Assembly: GCF_030506285.1 (NCBI RefSeq)
Contig: NZ_CP119422.1
Coordinates: 3,831,501 to 3,895,500 of the forward strand
Length of the DNA: 64,000 nt
Reading direction: 5' to 3'
From: Catalinimonas niigatensis
GTDB taxonomy: Bacteria; Bacteroidota; Bacteroidia; Cytophagales; Cyclobacteriaceae
In this document: in pieces, positions 43,809 to 53,249 of the stretch
Position numbering within the stretch: the first letter of the stretch is position 1
How the letters are laid out: each line of letters opens with the position of its first letter
Translations under genes and position numbers: made by a program
Notes under the pieces: model-generated
Told to the model about the DNA's origin: nothing
Seen by the model: only the letters and a program-made list of their open reading frames with translations
Database searches by the model: none

Positions 43809-44285
43809 CTACTGTAATACTTCATGGAGAGTGCGGCTGCTGATTTTTACCTGTTTATGAAAATTTAGTACTGCAACCACATAATTGGCCAGACCCAGTA
43901 AAAGCGAAAAAATCGCATTGATATAAATTCTTTCATAAACAAAAAAATACAATGCGATGAGGCTGGTAAGCACCGACCAGAATATCAGAAATGATAAAGT
44001 CCATACAAATAGCCTGTACTGGATAAAAACAATACTTCCCATAGAACTACTTTCTATTCTTCCGCTCATGAGAGGTAAAAAATTATTGGCACGATTTACC
44101 TTACGAGAAAGTCTGAATCGGTATTCTTTTACCCATCCGTTAAATAGCAGTTCATCTTCACGCACATTAGGCACCCATCGTTCTCCTTGATCAGGATTGG
44201 TTACTTTCCACAGACGCTGGGATAGCTTTTTGGCATCATAAGAAGATACAATGGTTTCTCTGCTTAAGGGAAGGAATGCTAACAC
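43809..44285 (-). CDS. Hypothetical protein with a two-helix membrane segment
   Basis: A 158-residue protein starting with GTG at 44285. A soluble N-terminal half (about 1-82) has KKLSQRLWKVTNPDQGERWVP. Two hydrophobic helices (about 90-115 and 120-142) follow, and a basic tail KQVKISSRTLHEVLQ closes the chain. I do not recognise it. It lies 12 bases downstream of the RidA gene on the same strand, so it may share its transcript. Confidence 0.65.
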   Translation of the reverse strand: MLAFLPLSRETIVSSYDAKKLSQRLWKVTNPDQGERWVPNVREDELLFNGWVKEYRFRLSRKVNRANNFLPLMSGRIESSSMGSIVFIQYRLFVWTLSFLIFWSVLTSLIALYFFVYERIYINAIFSLLLGLANYVVAVLNFHKQVKISSRTLHEVLQ

Positions 44286-44297
44286 TGAAAATGTCGG

Positions 44298-44681
44298 TTA
44301 TTCTAAGACCGCAATGCAGGAAATTTCCACATGTACATTTTTGGGTAAACGACTCACTTCAACGGTTTCTCTGGCAGGAGGCTGTTGCTTAAAATACTGC
44401 CCATATGCTTCATTGACAGTGGCAAAATCATCCATATTTTTGACAAAGATAGAGCATTTAACCACCTGACTAAAATTTGTACCTGAAGCTCTCAATATGG
44501 ATTCCAGGTTTTTCATCACCTGATGTGTCTCTTCCGTGATATTGGCGTTGATCAACTCACCACTGGCAGCATCTAATGCAATTTGCCCGGATACATACAA
44601 GGTTTTACCTGCCTTAATGGCCTGGCTGTAAGGACCAATAGGGGCAGGTGCTTCGTCTGTTTTGATCACTTCTTTTACCAT
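44298..44681 (-). CDS. ridA: RidA-family enamine/imine deaminase
   Basis: A 127-residue YjgF/RidA protein that hydrolyses reactive enamines and imines (such as 2-aminoacrylate) made by pyridoxal-phosphate enzymes. Family blocks are APAPIGPYSQAIKAGKTLYVSGQI (from about 11), THQVMKNLESIL and VKCSIFVKNM. The essential Arg lies in PARETVEVSRLPKN. The ATG at 44681 gives the usual length; the frame extends 14 codons upstream. Confidence 0.95.
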   Translation of the reverse strand: MVKEVIKTDEAPAPIGPYSQAIKAGKTLYVSGQIALDAASGELINANITEETHQVMKNLESILRASGTNFSQVVKCSIFVKNMDDFATVNEAYGQYFKQQPPARETVEVSRLPKNVHVEISCIAVLE

Positions 44682-44791
44682 AAGTGTAGTATATTTAATC
44701 CTGGTTTGTAAAACAAGTTGCAAATCTACTTGATTAGACTAATCAAACGCATCTTAATTCCTAATTTTTTCATTTTAGATTGTATAAGATT

Positions 44792-46321
44792 ATGAAAATA
44801 CTTTCTGCACAACAAACCCGAGATGCTGACGCTTCAACCATTCAAAATGAGCCGATTGCTTCTATTGATCTGATGGAGCGTGCCGCCAGGGCTTTTACAC
44901 GGCAATTTTTTGAAGTCTTAGGCTCTACTGTCAATCCTGTGTACGTATTCAGCGGACCCGGCAATAACGGAGGAGATGGACTGGCATTCGCTCGTTTGCT
45001 GCGTCAGCATCCTTATAAAGTTAATGTATTTACTGTACATGCAACAGACAAAGGTTCTGAGGATTTCAGAATCAATCGTGACAGGTTGGAGGAGTATCTG
45101 ACAGTCCGTAACATTGAGACTGTCCAGGATATTCCTGAGATTCCAGAAGAAGCGATTATTGTTGATGGCCTTTTCGGGTCGGGACTTTCGCGCAGGGTAG
45201 AAGGTATATTTGCAGAGGTAATTAATAACATCAATAATTCAGGGGCAACAGTAATTTCTATAGACATTCCTTCTGGCCTATTTGCAGACCATCCTGTGGA
45301 TGAAGAGAGGGCTCCAATTGTCAAAGCAGATCATACATTTACTTTTCAGATGCCTAAGCTTAGCTTTTTATTGCCCAAAACGGCTCATTTTATAGGTAAG
45401 TGGGAGGTGTTGGACATTGGTCTGAACCGGGCGTTTATTGAAAAAACCAAAACGGATTATTATTATACTGATCAACCTCTGGCAAAATCTTTACTTAAAA
45501 AAAGAGCTATTCATACTCATAAAGGTGATTATGGGAAAACTATCTTGGTTTGTGGAAGCTATGGAAAAATGGGAGCCGCCGTACTTTGTGCCCGGGCTTG
45601 CCTTCATACAGGCGTAGGTTTGCTGACTGTACATGTGCCTGAATGTGGCTACCAAATTATGCAGATAGCCAATCCTGAGGCTATGACTACTGTTGACCCG
45701 CATCAATATATATTCACAGAGTTAGCACAGAAGGGAGGGACTGATCTCGATAAATATGATACTGTGGGCGTAGGCCCTGGCATTGGTACTGCAGAAGAAA
45801 CGGTAGAAGCATTGAAAAATCTGATAAAGGAGGCCCAGGCGCGTCAAATACCTATGGTGTTGGATGCTGATGCACTTAATATTTGTGGCAGGCACCGTGA
45901 ATTGCTGGATTTATTGCCTGATGGCTCCATACTTACTCCTCATCCCAAAGAATTTGAAAGGCTCACTGAGCCAGCAAAAAACGATTTTCATCGTTTACAC
46001 TTGCTACAAGAGTTTACCAAATCTTACAAGCTTTTTGTAGTGCTGAAAGGAGCACACACAGCAGTGGGCACACCTGACGGGGAAGTTTTTTTCAATAGTA
46101 CAGGTAATCCCGGTATGGCCTCGGGAGGCACGGGTGATGCACTTACCGGCATCATTACAGCTCTTGTTTCACAAAAATACAATGCATTTGATGCGGCTTT
46201 ATTAGGCGTATATTTACACGGCCTGGCGGGAGATCTTGCAGCGGAGCACCTTAGTCAGGAAGCTATGCTGGCTTCTAATCTGATTGACCATCTGGGCGTT
46301 GCTTTTAAAACATTGGCTTAA
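44792..46321 (+). CDS. nnr: Bifunctional NAD(P)H-hydrate epimerase / ADP-dependent dehydratase
   Basis: A 509-residue repair enzyme that restores NADHX and NADPHX to NAD(P)H. The N-terminal YjeF epimerase domain (about 1-215) has VFSGPGNNGGDGLAFARLL and IPSGLFAD. The C-terminal ribokinase-fold dehydratase (about 230-505) has HKGDYGKTILVCGSYGKMGA, VGPGIGT, LDADALN, ILTPHPKEFERL and NPGMASGGTGDALTGII. The ATG at 44792 is preferred to a TTG four codons upstream. YigZ follows nine bases later, suggesting cotranscription. Confidence 0.96.
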   Translation: MKILSAQQTRDADASTIQNEPIASIDLMERAARAFTRQFFEVLGSTVNPVYVFSGPGNNGGDGLAFARLLRQHPYKVNVFTVHATDKGSEDFRINRDRLEEYLTVRNIETVQDIPEIPEEAIIVDGLFGSGLSRRVEGIFAEVINNINNSGATVISIDIPSGLFADHPVDEERAPIVKADHTFTFQMPKLSFLLPKTAHFIGKWEVLDIGLNRAFIEKTKTDYYYTDQPLAKSLLKKRAIHTHKGDYGKTILVCGSYGKMGAAVLCARACLHTGVGLLTVHVPECGYQIMQIANPEAMTTVDPHQYIFTELAQKGGTDLDKYDTVGVGPGIGTAEETVEALKNLIKEAQARQIPMVLDADALNICGRHRELLDLLPDGSILTPHPKEFERLTEPAKNDFHRLHLLQEFTKSYKLFVVLKGAHTAVGTPDGEVFFNSTGNPGMASGGTGDALTGIITALVSQKYNAFDAALLGVYLHGLAGDLAAEHLSQEAMLASNLIDHLGVAFKTLA

Positions 46322-46330
46322 TCATATAAA

Positions 46331-46939
46331 GTGACGAAGCAGGATACATATTATTCTCTGAAGAATGTCTCTGAGGGGTTGTACAAGGAAAAAGGCAGTA
46401 AGTTTTTGGCCTTTGCCTATCCGGTAGTTTCTGAAGAAGAGATCATGGAAAAACTAGAGGCGCTGAAAAAACAGTACTATGATGCCCGCCATCATTGTTT
46501 TGCGTACATGCTAAAGCCAGAAGAAGGCCGTGAAGAGACATATCGTGCCAGCGATGATGGAGAACCCGCTCATTCTGCCGGAGACCCGATTCTTGGTCAA
46601 ATTCGTTCACAGAAGCTTCATGACGTTTTGGTGGTGGTGGTCCGCTATTTTGGAGGCACCAAATTGGGCGTAAGTGGTTTGATCCAGGCCTATAAAACAG
46701 CAGCAGCAGAGGCTTTTGCTCATAACCAGATTGTAGAAAAGGTGGTATACAAACCATTAAATATTCGTTTTGAATACACGAGTACCAATGAAGTGATGCA
46801 AATTCTGGAGCAGTTTCGGATACAGCTAGATCAACAGGATTATACAGAAGACTGCTTTTATCAGCTTTCTGTACCAAGGAGCTCTTGGCAAATGGCAAAA
46901 GAACAATTTTCTCAACTGACTGGAGTTTATATTGTGTGA
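46331..46939 (+). CDS. YigZ/IMPACT-family protein
   Basis: A 202-residue protein of the UPF0029 family. The IMPACT N-terminal domain (about 15-125) has GSKFLAFAYPV, YYDARHHCFAYML, RASDDGEPAHSAGDPILGQI and VVRYFGGTKLGVSGLIQAYK. A small C-terminal RNA-binding-like domain (DUF1949 type) follows. A GTG start at 46331 is used, since no ATG precedes the conserved domain. Function is unclear; the eukaryotic IMPACT protein controls translation through GCN2. Confidence 0.94.
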   Translation: MTKQDTYYSLKNVSEGLYKEKGSKFLAFAYPVVSEEEIMEKLEALKKQYYDARHHCFAYMLKPEEGREETYRASDDGEPAHSAGDPILGQIRSQKLHDVLVVVVRYFGGTKLGVSGLIQAYKTAAAEAFAHNQIVEKVVYKPLNIRFEYTSTNEVMQILEQFRIQLDQQDYTEDCFYQLSVPRSSWQMAKEQFSQLTGVYIV

Positions 46940-47079
46940 TGCTGCTGGTTCTTGTAATGTATCATTGGAATGGGCAAGAGTTAAATCATGGGTAAGTACT
47001 TTAAACTGCTGAAACTTTTCTCTCTTTCAGCAAAAACCTTTGCGTTTTTATATCTTCGAGCCAAAGCAAGATTACACAT

Positions 47080-47532
47080 ATGAAAAAGAAACAGGCAGTG
47101 GCCCTTGTAGCACATGATAACAAAAAACCTGAGCTTCTGCTATGGGTGAGAAACCATATTGAATTACTGGCGGGCTATGAGTTGTATGCTACGGGTACTA
47201 CCGGAAAAATGCTCGAAGAAGGGCTAAAAGATATAAAAGAGATCAAAATTTATAAGCTCTTAAGCGGACCTTTAGGAGGGGATCAGCAAATAGGAGCTAA
47301 GATAGCAGAAGGTGTCATTGATTTTTTGATATTTTTCTGGGACCCCCTGGAGCCTCAGCCTCATGATCCGGATGTTAAAGCATTGTTGCGTATCGCCGTA
47401 ACCTGGGATATTCCTTTTGCCTGCAACAAGGCATCTGCCAATTTTCTTTTCGCTTCAGCAAAAATTACCGGTGATTATGAACGCGAAGCTCCTGACTTTG
47501 CTTCTTATCTGAATCGTAACCTCAAGAAATAG
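47080..47532 (+). CDS. mgsA: Methylglyoxal synthase
   Basis: A 150-residue enzyme that converts dihydroxyacetone phosphate to methylglyoxal and phosphate, a bypass when glycolytic phosphate is low. Motifs are VALVAHDNKK (6-15), YATGTTGKML, the phosphate-binding SGPLGGDQQIGAKIAEG with the catalytic-type Asp, FFWDPLEPQPHDPDVKALLR and IPFACNKASANFL. Size and order match the family. Its substrate is in balance with products of the aldolase encoded at 14865-15923, though the genes are far apart. Confidence 0.97.
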   Translation: MKKKQAVALVAHDNKKPELLLWVRNHIELLAGYELYATGTTGKMLEEGLKDIKEIKIYKLLSGPLGGDQQIGAKIAEGVIDFLIFFWDPLEPQPHDPDVKALLRIAVTWDIPFACNKASANFLFASAKITGDYEREAPDFASYLNRNLKK

Positions 47533-47536
47533 GCAA

Positions 47537-47562
47537 TAAAAAACCCGGACATAGGTCCGGGT
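47537..47562 (-). terminator. Terminator between mgsA and the AraC-type gene
   Basis: Arms ACCCGGAC (47543-47550) and GTCCGGGT (47555-47562) pair perfectly over 8 bp with an ATAG loop. The T run is on the minus-strand side (AAAAAA at 47538-47543 on plus), so it mainly ends the AraC-family gene, but the hairpin could also stop mgsA. Confidence 0.8.
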
Positions 47563-47591
47563 ATATGCTAGGTAGTATAGGAATAAAAGTT

Positions 47592-48515
47592 TTATACGTT
47601 CATCAATGATTCGCGTCTGCGCATCTTTCCAGCCGGAATGCCAAACATCATCTTAAAGCGACGGCAGAAGTAAGCAGTGTCTTTGTAGCCTACATCCTTA
47701 CCTATTTCGCGAATACTTTTCTTGGTAGTTCTCAGTAAATTGACGGCCTTTTCCATACGTTGATACTCGATATAATCCTGAGGATTGATACCGGTAAGCA
47801 TTTTGAAATACTGTCCTACATAATCTTCGGATACATTGGCAACATTGGCTAATACTTTATTAGAAAGGTCTCCACCAATGTTATCTTTAATGTAAGCAAA
47901 GATATCTATCAGGCGAGGATCTTTAAAATAAGTGCTGTTGGTAGCCAATTGCTCCACAAACATTCTGTTGTCCAGGATGTAGCGGATAATCTCAATGACC
48001 ATACGTTCTGTACTCAGCTTAATAATTCTGTCCTTTCCAGGAGTGTCAGAATTATTTTCAGTCAAAATCTCATGAATAATTTCTGGAATTTTATCATTAT
48101 CCTCAAGTACAAAAGGAGGAATATCCAGAGAGGCAAAGAAGTTAACGGAATCAAATACCTTTGCTTCAAAGTTGATAAAGCTAAAGTTTTCAGCCTCCAG
48201 TGTTTTCACATCTGTAGTTTCTAATGACTGAAAGTAAAGTTCTTTGTTGTTGATAAAATCATCATTTGATAAACTTACAGGATCGCCAGTGCCGTAAGTT
48301 ACCGAAACTTGTTTTCCCCCAGGGATAAACACAACATTGCCACCACTTACTTCAGTGTTATCGTTACCATACCTTATCTTACCACGATTAAGAATAAGAA
48401 TGGTATTCTCAACATCGTAATAGTTTTGTATTCTTACAGGTTGTAAGATTCGTATGTTTTTTGACTTTATGAATCGTACACTGAGTGATTCAATAATTTT
48501 ATTGTAATCTTCCAT
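47592..48515 (-). CDS. AraC-family transcriptional regulator
   Basis: A 307-residue regulator. Its N-terminal part (about 25-100) is a beta-rich sensory domain beginning RILQPVRIQNYYDVENTILILNRG. The C-terminal double helix-turn-helix (about 205-300) has SNKVLANVANVSEDYVGQYFKMLTG, YIEYQRMEKAVNLL and IREIGKDVGYKDTAYFCRRFKMMFGIPAGKMR. The second helix-turn-helix is a clear AraC signature. The ligand and targets are unknown; it is upstream of and codirectional with nothing obvious except acyl-CoA dehydrogenase behind it. Confidence 0.92.
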   Translation of the reverse strand: MEDYNKIIESLSVRFIKSKNIRILQPVRIQNYYDVENTILILNRGKIRYGNDNTEVSGGNVVFIPGGKQVSVTYGTGDPVSLSNDDFINNKELYFQSLETTDVKTLEAENFSFINFEAKVFDSVNFFASLDIPPFVLEDNDKIPEIIHEILTENNSDTPGKDRIIKLSTERMVIEIIRYILDNRMFVEQLATNSTYFKDPRLIDIFAYIKDNIGGDLSNKVLANVANVSEDYVGQYFKMLTGINPQDYIEYQRMEKAVNLLRTTKKSIREIGKDVGYKDTAYFCRRFKMMFGIPAGKMRRRESLMNV

Positions 48516-48679
48516 TCAGTTTAGGAGTAAAATATATAGGGTGAAAACAAATGTTCTTATTCTGAAATTATTTTTCAAATTTAATAAACCTATGTAACTT
48601 TCCAAATAAGAAATTATAAACTTGTATGCAAAATACAAATTTTTTTGATTTTACCCGCATATATTACATCAAAATCACA

Positions 48680-49819
48680 CTAATTTAATATTTCCCTTGC
48701 AATTACCATCTTTTGTATCTCTGAAGTACCCTCATAAATCTGAGTAATCTTTGCATCTCTCATCATTCTTTCTACATGATATTCTTTAACGTAGCCATAC
48801 CCGCCATGTATCTGAACAGCTTCTATAGTAACCTCCATGGCCACTTGCGAAGCATATAACTTAGCCATAGCGCTAGCCTGGGCATAAGACTGGTTCTGAT
48901 CTTTTAAGTCTGCTGCCTGTAGGCAAAGCAATCGGGCAGCTTCTATTTTAGTGGCCATTTCCGCCAATTTAAATTGAATTGCCTGATGTTTACCTATTTC
49001 CTGTCCAAAGGTCTTGCGTTCTTTTGCATATTGTACCGACAATTCATATGCCCCTGAGGCAATGCCTAATGCCTGGGCAGCAATTCCAATGCGTCCACCA
49101 TTTAGTACGGACATGGCAAACTTAAACCCAAATCCATTTTCACCTATTCTGTTTTCTCTAGGTACTCTAATATCATTGAACATGAGAGAATGGGTATCCG
49201 ATGCCCTGATGCCCATTTTATTTTCTTTTTTTCCTACGACAAAACCTTTCCATTCTTTTTCTATGATAAAAGCATTGATTCCTTTATGTTTTTTTTCTGC
49301 TTCACTTTGCGCCATCACAATATATACAGAAGCACTATTGCCATTAGTAATCCAGTTTTTGTTTCCGTTGACCAGATAATGATCTCCTCGATCCAGAGCT
49401 GAAGTGCGTTGCATAGTAGCATCAGAGCCTGCTTCTGGCTCCGAAAGGCAGAAGGCACCGATTGTTTCTCCACTTGCCAGCCTAGGTAAGTATTTTTTCT
49501 TTTGTTCTTCTGAGCCATATTGCTCGATGCCCCAGCATACCAGTGAGTTGTTTACTGACATGCATACTGATGCTGAAGCATCTACCTTAGAAATTTCTTC
49601 CATGGCTAATACATAGGCTTTGGTATCCATTCCTCCACCGCCATATTCTGGGCTTACCATCATGCCCATGAAGCCCAATTCACCCATTTTCTTGATCTGT
49701 GCAGTCGGAAATTCCTGTTTTTCGTCTCTTTCAATTACTCCCGGTAAGAGTTCGGTACGAGCAAAATCTCTTGCGGCCTCTTGTACAGCCAGATGCTCCT
49801 CTGTCAATTGAAAATTCAT
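48680..49819 (-). CDS. Acyl-CoA dehydrogenase
   Basis: A 379-residue FAD enzyme catalysing the first step of fatty or branched acyl-CoA beta-oxidation. Blocks include MGMMVSPEYGGGGMDTKAY, the FAD-binding CLSEPEAGSDATMQRTSA (about 124-141), KNWITNGNSASVYIV, and the C-terminal QIHGGYGYVKEYHVERMMRDAKITQIYEGTSEIQ, read over about 337-371, with the catalytic Glu in YEGTSE. This sequence context is of the short-chain/butyryl type. It may connect with the acyl-CoA reductase-like SDR at 60900, but that is far away. Monocistronic. Confidence 0.96.
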   Translation of the reverse strand: MNFQLTEEHLAVQEAARDFARTELLPGVIERDEKQEFPTAQIKKMGELGFMGMMVSPEYGGGGMDTKAYVLAMEEISKVDASASVCMSVNNSLVCWGIEQYGSEEQKKKYLPRLASGETIGAFCLSEPEAGSDATMQRTSALDRGDHYLVNGNKNWITNGNSASVYIVMAQSEAEKKHKGINAFIIEKEWKGFVVGKKENKMGIRASDTHSLMFNDIRVPRENRIGENGFGFKFAMSVLNGGRIGIAAQALGIASGAYELSVQYAKERKTFGQEIGKHQAIQFKLAEMATKIEAARLLCLQAADLKDQNQSYAQASAMAKLYASQVAMEVTIEAVQIHGGYGYVKEYHVERMMRDAKITQIYEGTSEIQKMVIAREILN

Positions 49820-49883
49820 ATGCTGAATGTTTAAAATTTGTTATGCATGCAGAGTACTATGCAATATACCGATAACAAAGACA

Positions 49884-49918
49884 TAAAAAAAGCACCTTCG
49901 CAATTACGAAGATGCTTT
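49884..49918 (-). terminator. Intrinsic terminator of the zinc metallopeptidase gene
   Basis: Arms AAAGCACCTTCG (49889-49900) and CGAAGATGCTTT (49907-49918) form a 12-base stem with one C-A mismatch, followed on the minus strand by TTTTT. It lies 25 bases beyond the stop at 49943. Confidence 0.75.
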
Positions 49919-49942
49919 GAAAAAACTTATTGCTTTATAATT

Positions 49943-50647
49943 TTAGTCGCGATTACCTAAAAAAATAGATACCCAGTAAAGAAGCCCTACAATAGAGCCT
50001 AAAGCGGCCACCACATAAGTCATCGCAGCCCACTTCAGCGCATCCTGAGCCATATCGTATTGGTCAGGAGAGGCAACGTTGCGTTGCTTAATCCAAGCCA
50101 TGGCACGTTTACTTGCGTCAAATTCCACCGGCAAAGTGACCAATGAAAATAAAGTAATAACAGCATAACAACCGATTATAATCAGGATTGCAATGTTATA
50201 GAAGTCCCCTTCCATTCCGAAGATAAATGCACCTCCGAAAAAAAGAAACAATACAACCATATTTAAAAGCTTGGCACTGATGTTCTGCAAAGGCACCATC
50301 GTTGAGCGAAATTCCAAAAAGCTATAAGCTGTAGCATGTTGTACCGCATGGCCGCATTCGTGAGCAGCCACCGCAGCAGCAGCAGCCGAACGGCCATGAT
50401 ACACATCCTCACTCAGGTTCACCGTCTTATCTGCCGGATTATAATGATCTGACAGACGACCTGGAACGGATACCACCTGTACATTGTGAATTCGGTTATC
50501 CCGCAGCATTTGTTCCGCAATCTCACGGCCGGTCAAATTAGCTTGTAGACCTACCTGAGAATATTTTTTAAACTTATTCTTAAGTCTCTGGCTTACTGCA
50601 AAGCTTAGAATAGCTACTCCTATAAATAATATAATGTATATAGACAT
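49943..50647 (-). CDS. YugP-type membrane zinc metallopeptidase
   Basis: A 234-residue membrane protein of the PF04298 family. A leading membrane helix (about 2-19) is followed by REIAEQMLRDNRIHNVQV, LSDHYNPADKTVNLSEDVYHG and the zinc motif AAHECGHAVQHATAY (HECGH at about 96-100). Three to four further helices and a C-terminal membrane segment complete it. The order is typical. Function in vivo is not defined; related proteins are believed to act on membrane proteins. Confidence 0.94.
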   Translation of the reverse strand: MSIYIILFIGVAILSFAVSQRLKNKFKKYSQVGLQANLTGREIAEQMLRDNRIHNVQVVSVPGRLSDHYNPADKTVNLSEDVYHGRSAAAAAVAAHECGHAVQHATAYSFLEFRSTMVPLQNISAKLLNMVVLFLFFGGAFIFGMEGDFYNIAILIIIGCYAVITLFSLVTLPVEFDASKRAMAWIKQRNVASPDQYDMAQDALKWAAMTYVVAALGSIVGLLYWVSIFLGNRD

Positions 50648-50779
50648 ATGGTTTAATTACTGTTTTATTTTGTATAGTAACATAAATCTCGATCATTTAT
50701 ACTCACTAATGCAATGCTTTTTTACGTTTATTGAGAGTAGAGGTTATAGCAAAAAAAATTATTTTTTTTTGCATCAAGT

Positions 50780-51799
50780 TTATGTAGTGGTAAGTTTTTT
50801 AGCTCTCTTAGTAGAGAGAACAGAAGCAATAAAAAAGCTAATACCTCCAAAGATGATAAATGAAATGGTTTGCATGCTATGAATCAGAGTAGCAAATAGT
50901 ACTCCTTCCTGCTCAGCTACGCTATACAACAGTAAAACCCCACTCACCAGCGCATGAAAAGTTCCAAAACCACCTTGCACAGGAGCAGCCATGCCAAGGC
51001 TGCCCATAACCAATACAGCTAATCCAGCCTCCCAACCTAAGTTGGAGGTTTCGGGTAAGGCAAAGAAAACCACAAATGACATCATATAGTAACACAACCA
51101 TATGGAGATGGTAGATAGCCAGAATCCGGTTTTATTTTCCAGGCGGCTTACACTTGTGAGTCCTTTTAAGAGCTCGCGGCCTACATTTCTAATCTTAATC
51201 AACCAGGTATTGTGTCTAAGTTTTTTGCTAATCGTATTTCTCAATACTAAGAAAAGCAGCAGTAAAATAGCTACTATTCCCAGCATAATATAAATGGCGA
51301 ATATATTTTGTTCTAACGCGTTCAGCTTTTCACCCAGGAAAGAAAAAATAAAATCATTGAGCCGTGCAAACTCAAACACAAAAAGCATAAGCATGGCGGT
51401 AAACAGGCAAAACAGATCAATGATACGTTCAGCAACCACCGTACCCAGTGAAGTAGTGATAGGAATATCATCCGTTTTTTTTAGAATACCACAACGACTT
51501 ACTTCTCCCATTCGGGGAATGATAAGGTTGGCAAAATAACCCACCATCACTGCTAAAAGAGTTCTAAACGTAGTAAGATGACGATAACCTAAAGGATTCA
51601 ACAGTATGTTCCAACGATAAGCTCTAAGGGAATGGCTTACAAAAAATATACAAATGGCTAAGGCGATCCATCTGTAATCCACTTCTTTAAGCTTGCTAGT
51701 AAATGTTACCAGGTCAAAATCCTTAAACACATACCACAATAAACTTCCAGCGATCAGCAGGGAAATAATATATTTAAGGTAACTTTTTACTTTACCCAC
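50780..51799 (-). CDS. Lysylphosphatidylglycerol synthase/flippase-type (UPF0104) membrane protein
   Basis: A 339-residue protein with about eight membrane helices. Characteristic blocks are RWIALAICIFFVSHSLRAYRWNILL (from about 44), LLAVMVGYFANLIIPRMGEVSRC (from about 84), VVAERIIDLFCLF, and the late GSLGMAAPVQGGFGTFHALVSG. These match the AglD/YbhN branch, integral membrane proteins implicated in lipid flipping. A GTG start at 51799 lies five bases after panD, so it is cotranscribed with panD. The lipid handled is unknown. Confidence 0.88.
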   Translation of the reverse strand: MGKVKSYLKYIISLLIAGSLLWYVFKDFDLVTFTSKLKEVDYRWIALAICIFFVSHSLRAYRWNILLNPLGYRHLTTFRTLLAVMVGYFANLIIPRMGEVSRCGILKKTDDIPITTSLGTVVAERIIDLFCLFTAMLMLFVFEFARLNDFIFSFLGEKLNALEQNIFAIYIMLGIVAILLLLFLVLRNTISKKLRHNTWLIKIRNVGRELLKGLTSVSRLENKTGFWLSTISIWLCYYMMSFVVFFALPETSNLGWEAGLAVLVMGSLGMAAPVQGGFGTFHALVSGVLLLYSVAEQEGVLFATLIHSMQTISFIIFGGISFFIASVLSTKRAKKLTTT

Positions 51800-51804
51800 G
51801 ATGG

Positions 51805-52155
51805 TTAGCTTATCAAGCGATTATTCTCATCAGGAAAGACAATTGTAGGCTTAAAAGACTTTGCTTCTTCGAAGTCCATACTGGCATAAGAAATTATGAT
51901 GATTACATCTCCTACTTGTACTTTACGAGCTGCAGGACCATTCATGCAAATCATTCCGCTTCCTCTTTCTCCTTTGATGACATAAGTTTCCAGACGTTCG
52001 CCATTATTTACATTTACAATCTGCACCTTTTCATTTTCAATAAAGTTGGCCGCCTCCATGAGAGCTTCATCTATTGTGATACTTCCTACATAATGTAACT
52101 CGGCCTGCGTAATCTTTACACGATGTATTTTAGATTTTAAGACTTGAATATTCAT
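51805..52155 (-). CDS. panD: Aspartate 1-decarboxylase
   Basis: A 116-residue proenzyme that makes beta-alanine for pantothenate. The self-cleavage site is Gly-Ser in HYVGSITID (G24-S25 region), which generates the pyruvoyl group. Further blocks are [34 protein letters not shown] and the C-terminal FPDENNRL. The length is exactly typical. It lies downstream of panC by 114 bases on the same strand, so the two steps toward pantothenate are adjacent. Confidence 0.97.
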   Translation of the reverse strand: MNIQVLKSKIHRVKITQAELHYVGSITIDEALMEAANFIENEKVQIVNVNNGERLETYVIKGERGSGMICMNGPAARKVQVGDVIIIISYASMDFEEAKSFKPTIVFPDENNRLIS

Positions 52156-52269
52156 TTTTGTTCATGCATTTTATCGTATTGCATGTGAGGCATGTATTCA
52201 TTTCATGATTGAATGCATATCTCGTTGCAATAAAATACAACATTAATGCTTTAATAAAATTCCTTAGCG

Positions 52270-53124
52270 CTAAGAAAAAACAAGTACATTATCTATCAGC
52301 CTTACACCTTCTATGAAAGCGGCCACGCAAATGGCTATCTCTTTTTTTGAGGTGTTTCCTGTAGCTTGGGTAAAACTTTTTCTATCCACCACCTCGAGAT
52401 ATTCCAATTGAATTTCTTTATACTTCTTTATACTGTTGATACCTGTCTGCTTTGCTTTGTTGAGGTCTTCACCGTTTTGTAACATCTCCCTTACTTTCAT
52501 CAGAGTTTCGTACAAATTTGCAGCCACTTCTTTTCCTTCATTGGAGAGCCTTGCGTTTCGGGAAGACATAGCCAATCCACTCTTCTCTCTTACGGTAGGT
52601 ACCACGACGAGTTGTATGTCAAAAAAGAGGGTATCAATTAGTTTCTGTACTATACTACACTGTTGAAGGTCTTTCTGACCGAAATACACGCTGTCAGCAG
52701 ATACAATATGAAAAAACTTAGAAAGAATGAGCCCAACCCCACTGAAATGTCCGGGGCGGAATTCTCCCTCTAATACTTTATCCAAGGCACCAAAATCTAG
52801 CTTCATACTATCATCTTTGCCTTCAGGATACATTATCTCGTCAGAGGGGTAGAATAATACATCACATTCTGCATTCTCTAACAATATTTTATCCCTATCT
52901 ACATTTCGGGGATATTTTTCTAAATCAAATGTGTTATTAAACTGGGTAGGATTTACATATATACTACAGACAACAACATCATTGTCTGTTTTAGCACGCT
53001 CGATTAAGGTGAGATGCCCCTGATGAAGTGCACCCATTGTCGGAACAAAGCCTATAGAACAACCTTGTTGCTTCTTTACAGAAAGAAAAGCTTGAATAGA
53101 TTTAATGCTTTCAAATATTTGCAT
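52270..53124 (-). CDS. panC: Pantothenate synthetase
   Basis: A 284-residue ligase joining pantoate and beta-alanine with ATP. The N-terminal nucleotide-binding motif is VPTMGALHQGHLTLIERA (about 26-43) with HxGH-like HQGH. Next come SIYVNPTQFN, GHFSGVGLILSKFFHIV, DSVYFGQKDLQQCSIV and SSRNARLS (KMSKS-like loop). All are standard for the family. It is the upstream gene of the panC-panD pair, divergent from the GT5-like gene. Confidence 0.97.
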   Translation of the reverse strand: MQIFESIKSIQAFLSVKKQQGCSIGFVPTMGALHQGHLTLIERAKTDNDVVVCSIYVNPTQFNNTFDLEKYPRNVDRDKILLENAECDVLFYPSDEIMYPEGKDDSMKLDFGALDKVLEGEFRPGHFSGVGLILSKFFHIVSADSVYFGQKDLQQCSIVQKLIDTLFFDIQLVVVPTVREKSGLAMSSRNARLSNEGKEVAANLYETLMKVREMLQNGEDLNKAKQTGINSIKKYKEIQLEYLEVVDRKSFTQATGNTSKKEIAICVAAFIEGVRLIDNVLVFS

Positions 53125-53249
53125 TATTGCCAGTTCTAATACGAATAAAAGCGCAAAACGCTATGTACAATTGAAAAAAAGTGGAAATATGGTAAAATTT
53201 CTGTAATTTTGCGCATGCTTTTCTTATAACACAAACAAATCTCAAAGAT

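Noticed and set aside
43687-43825. Upstream extension of the gltX frame
   Set aside because: The added 46 residues do not match the family, which starts at the MEKKVRVRFAPSPTG segment.
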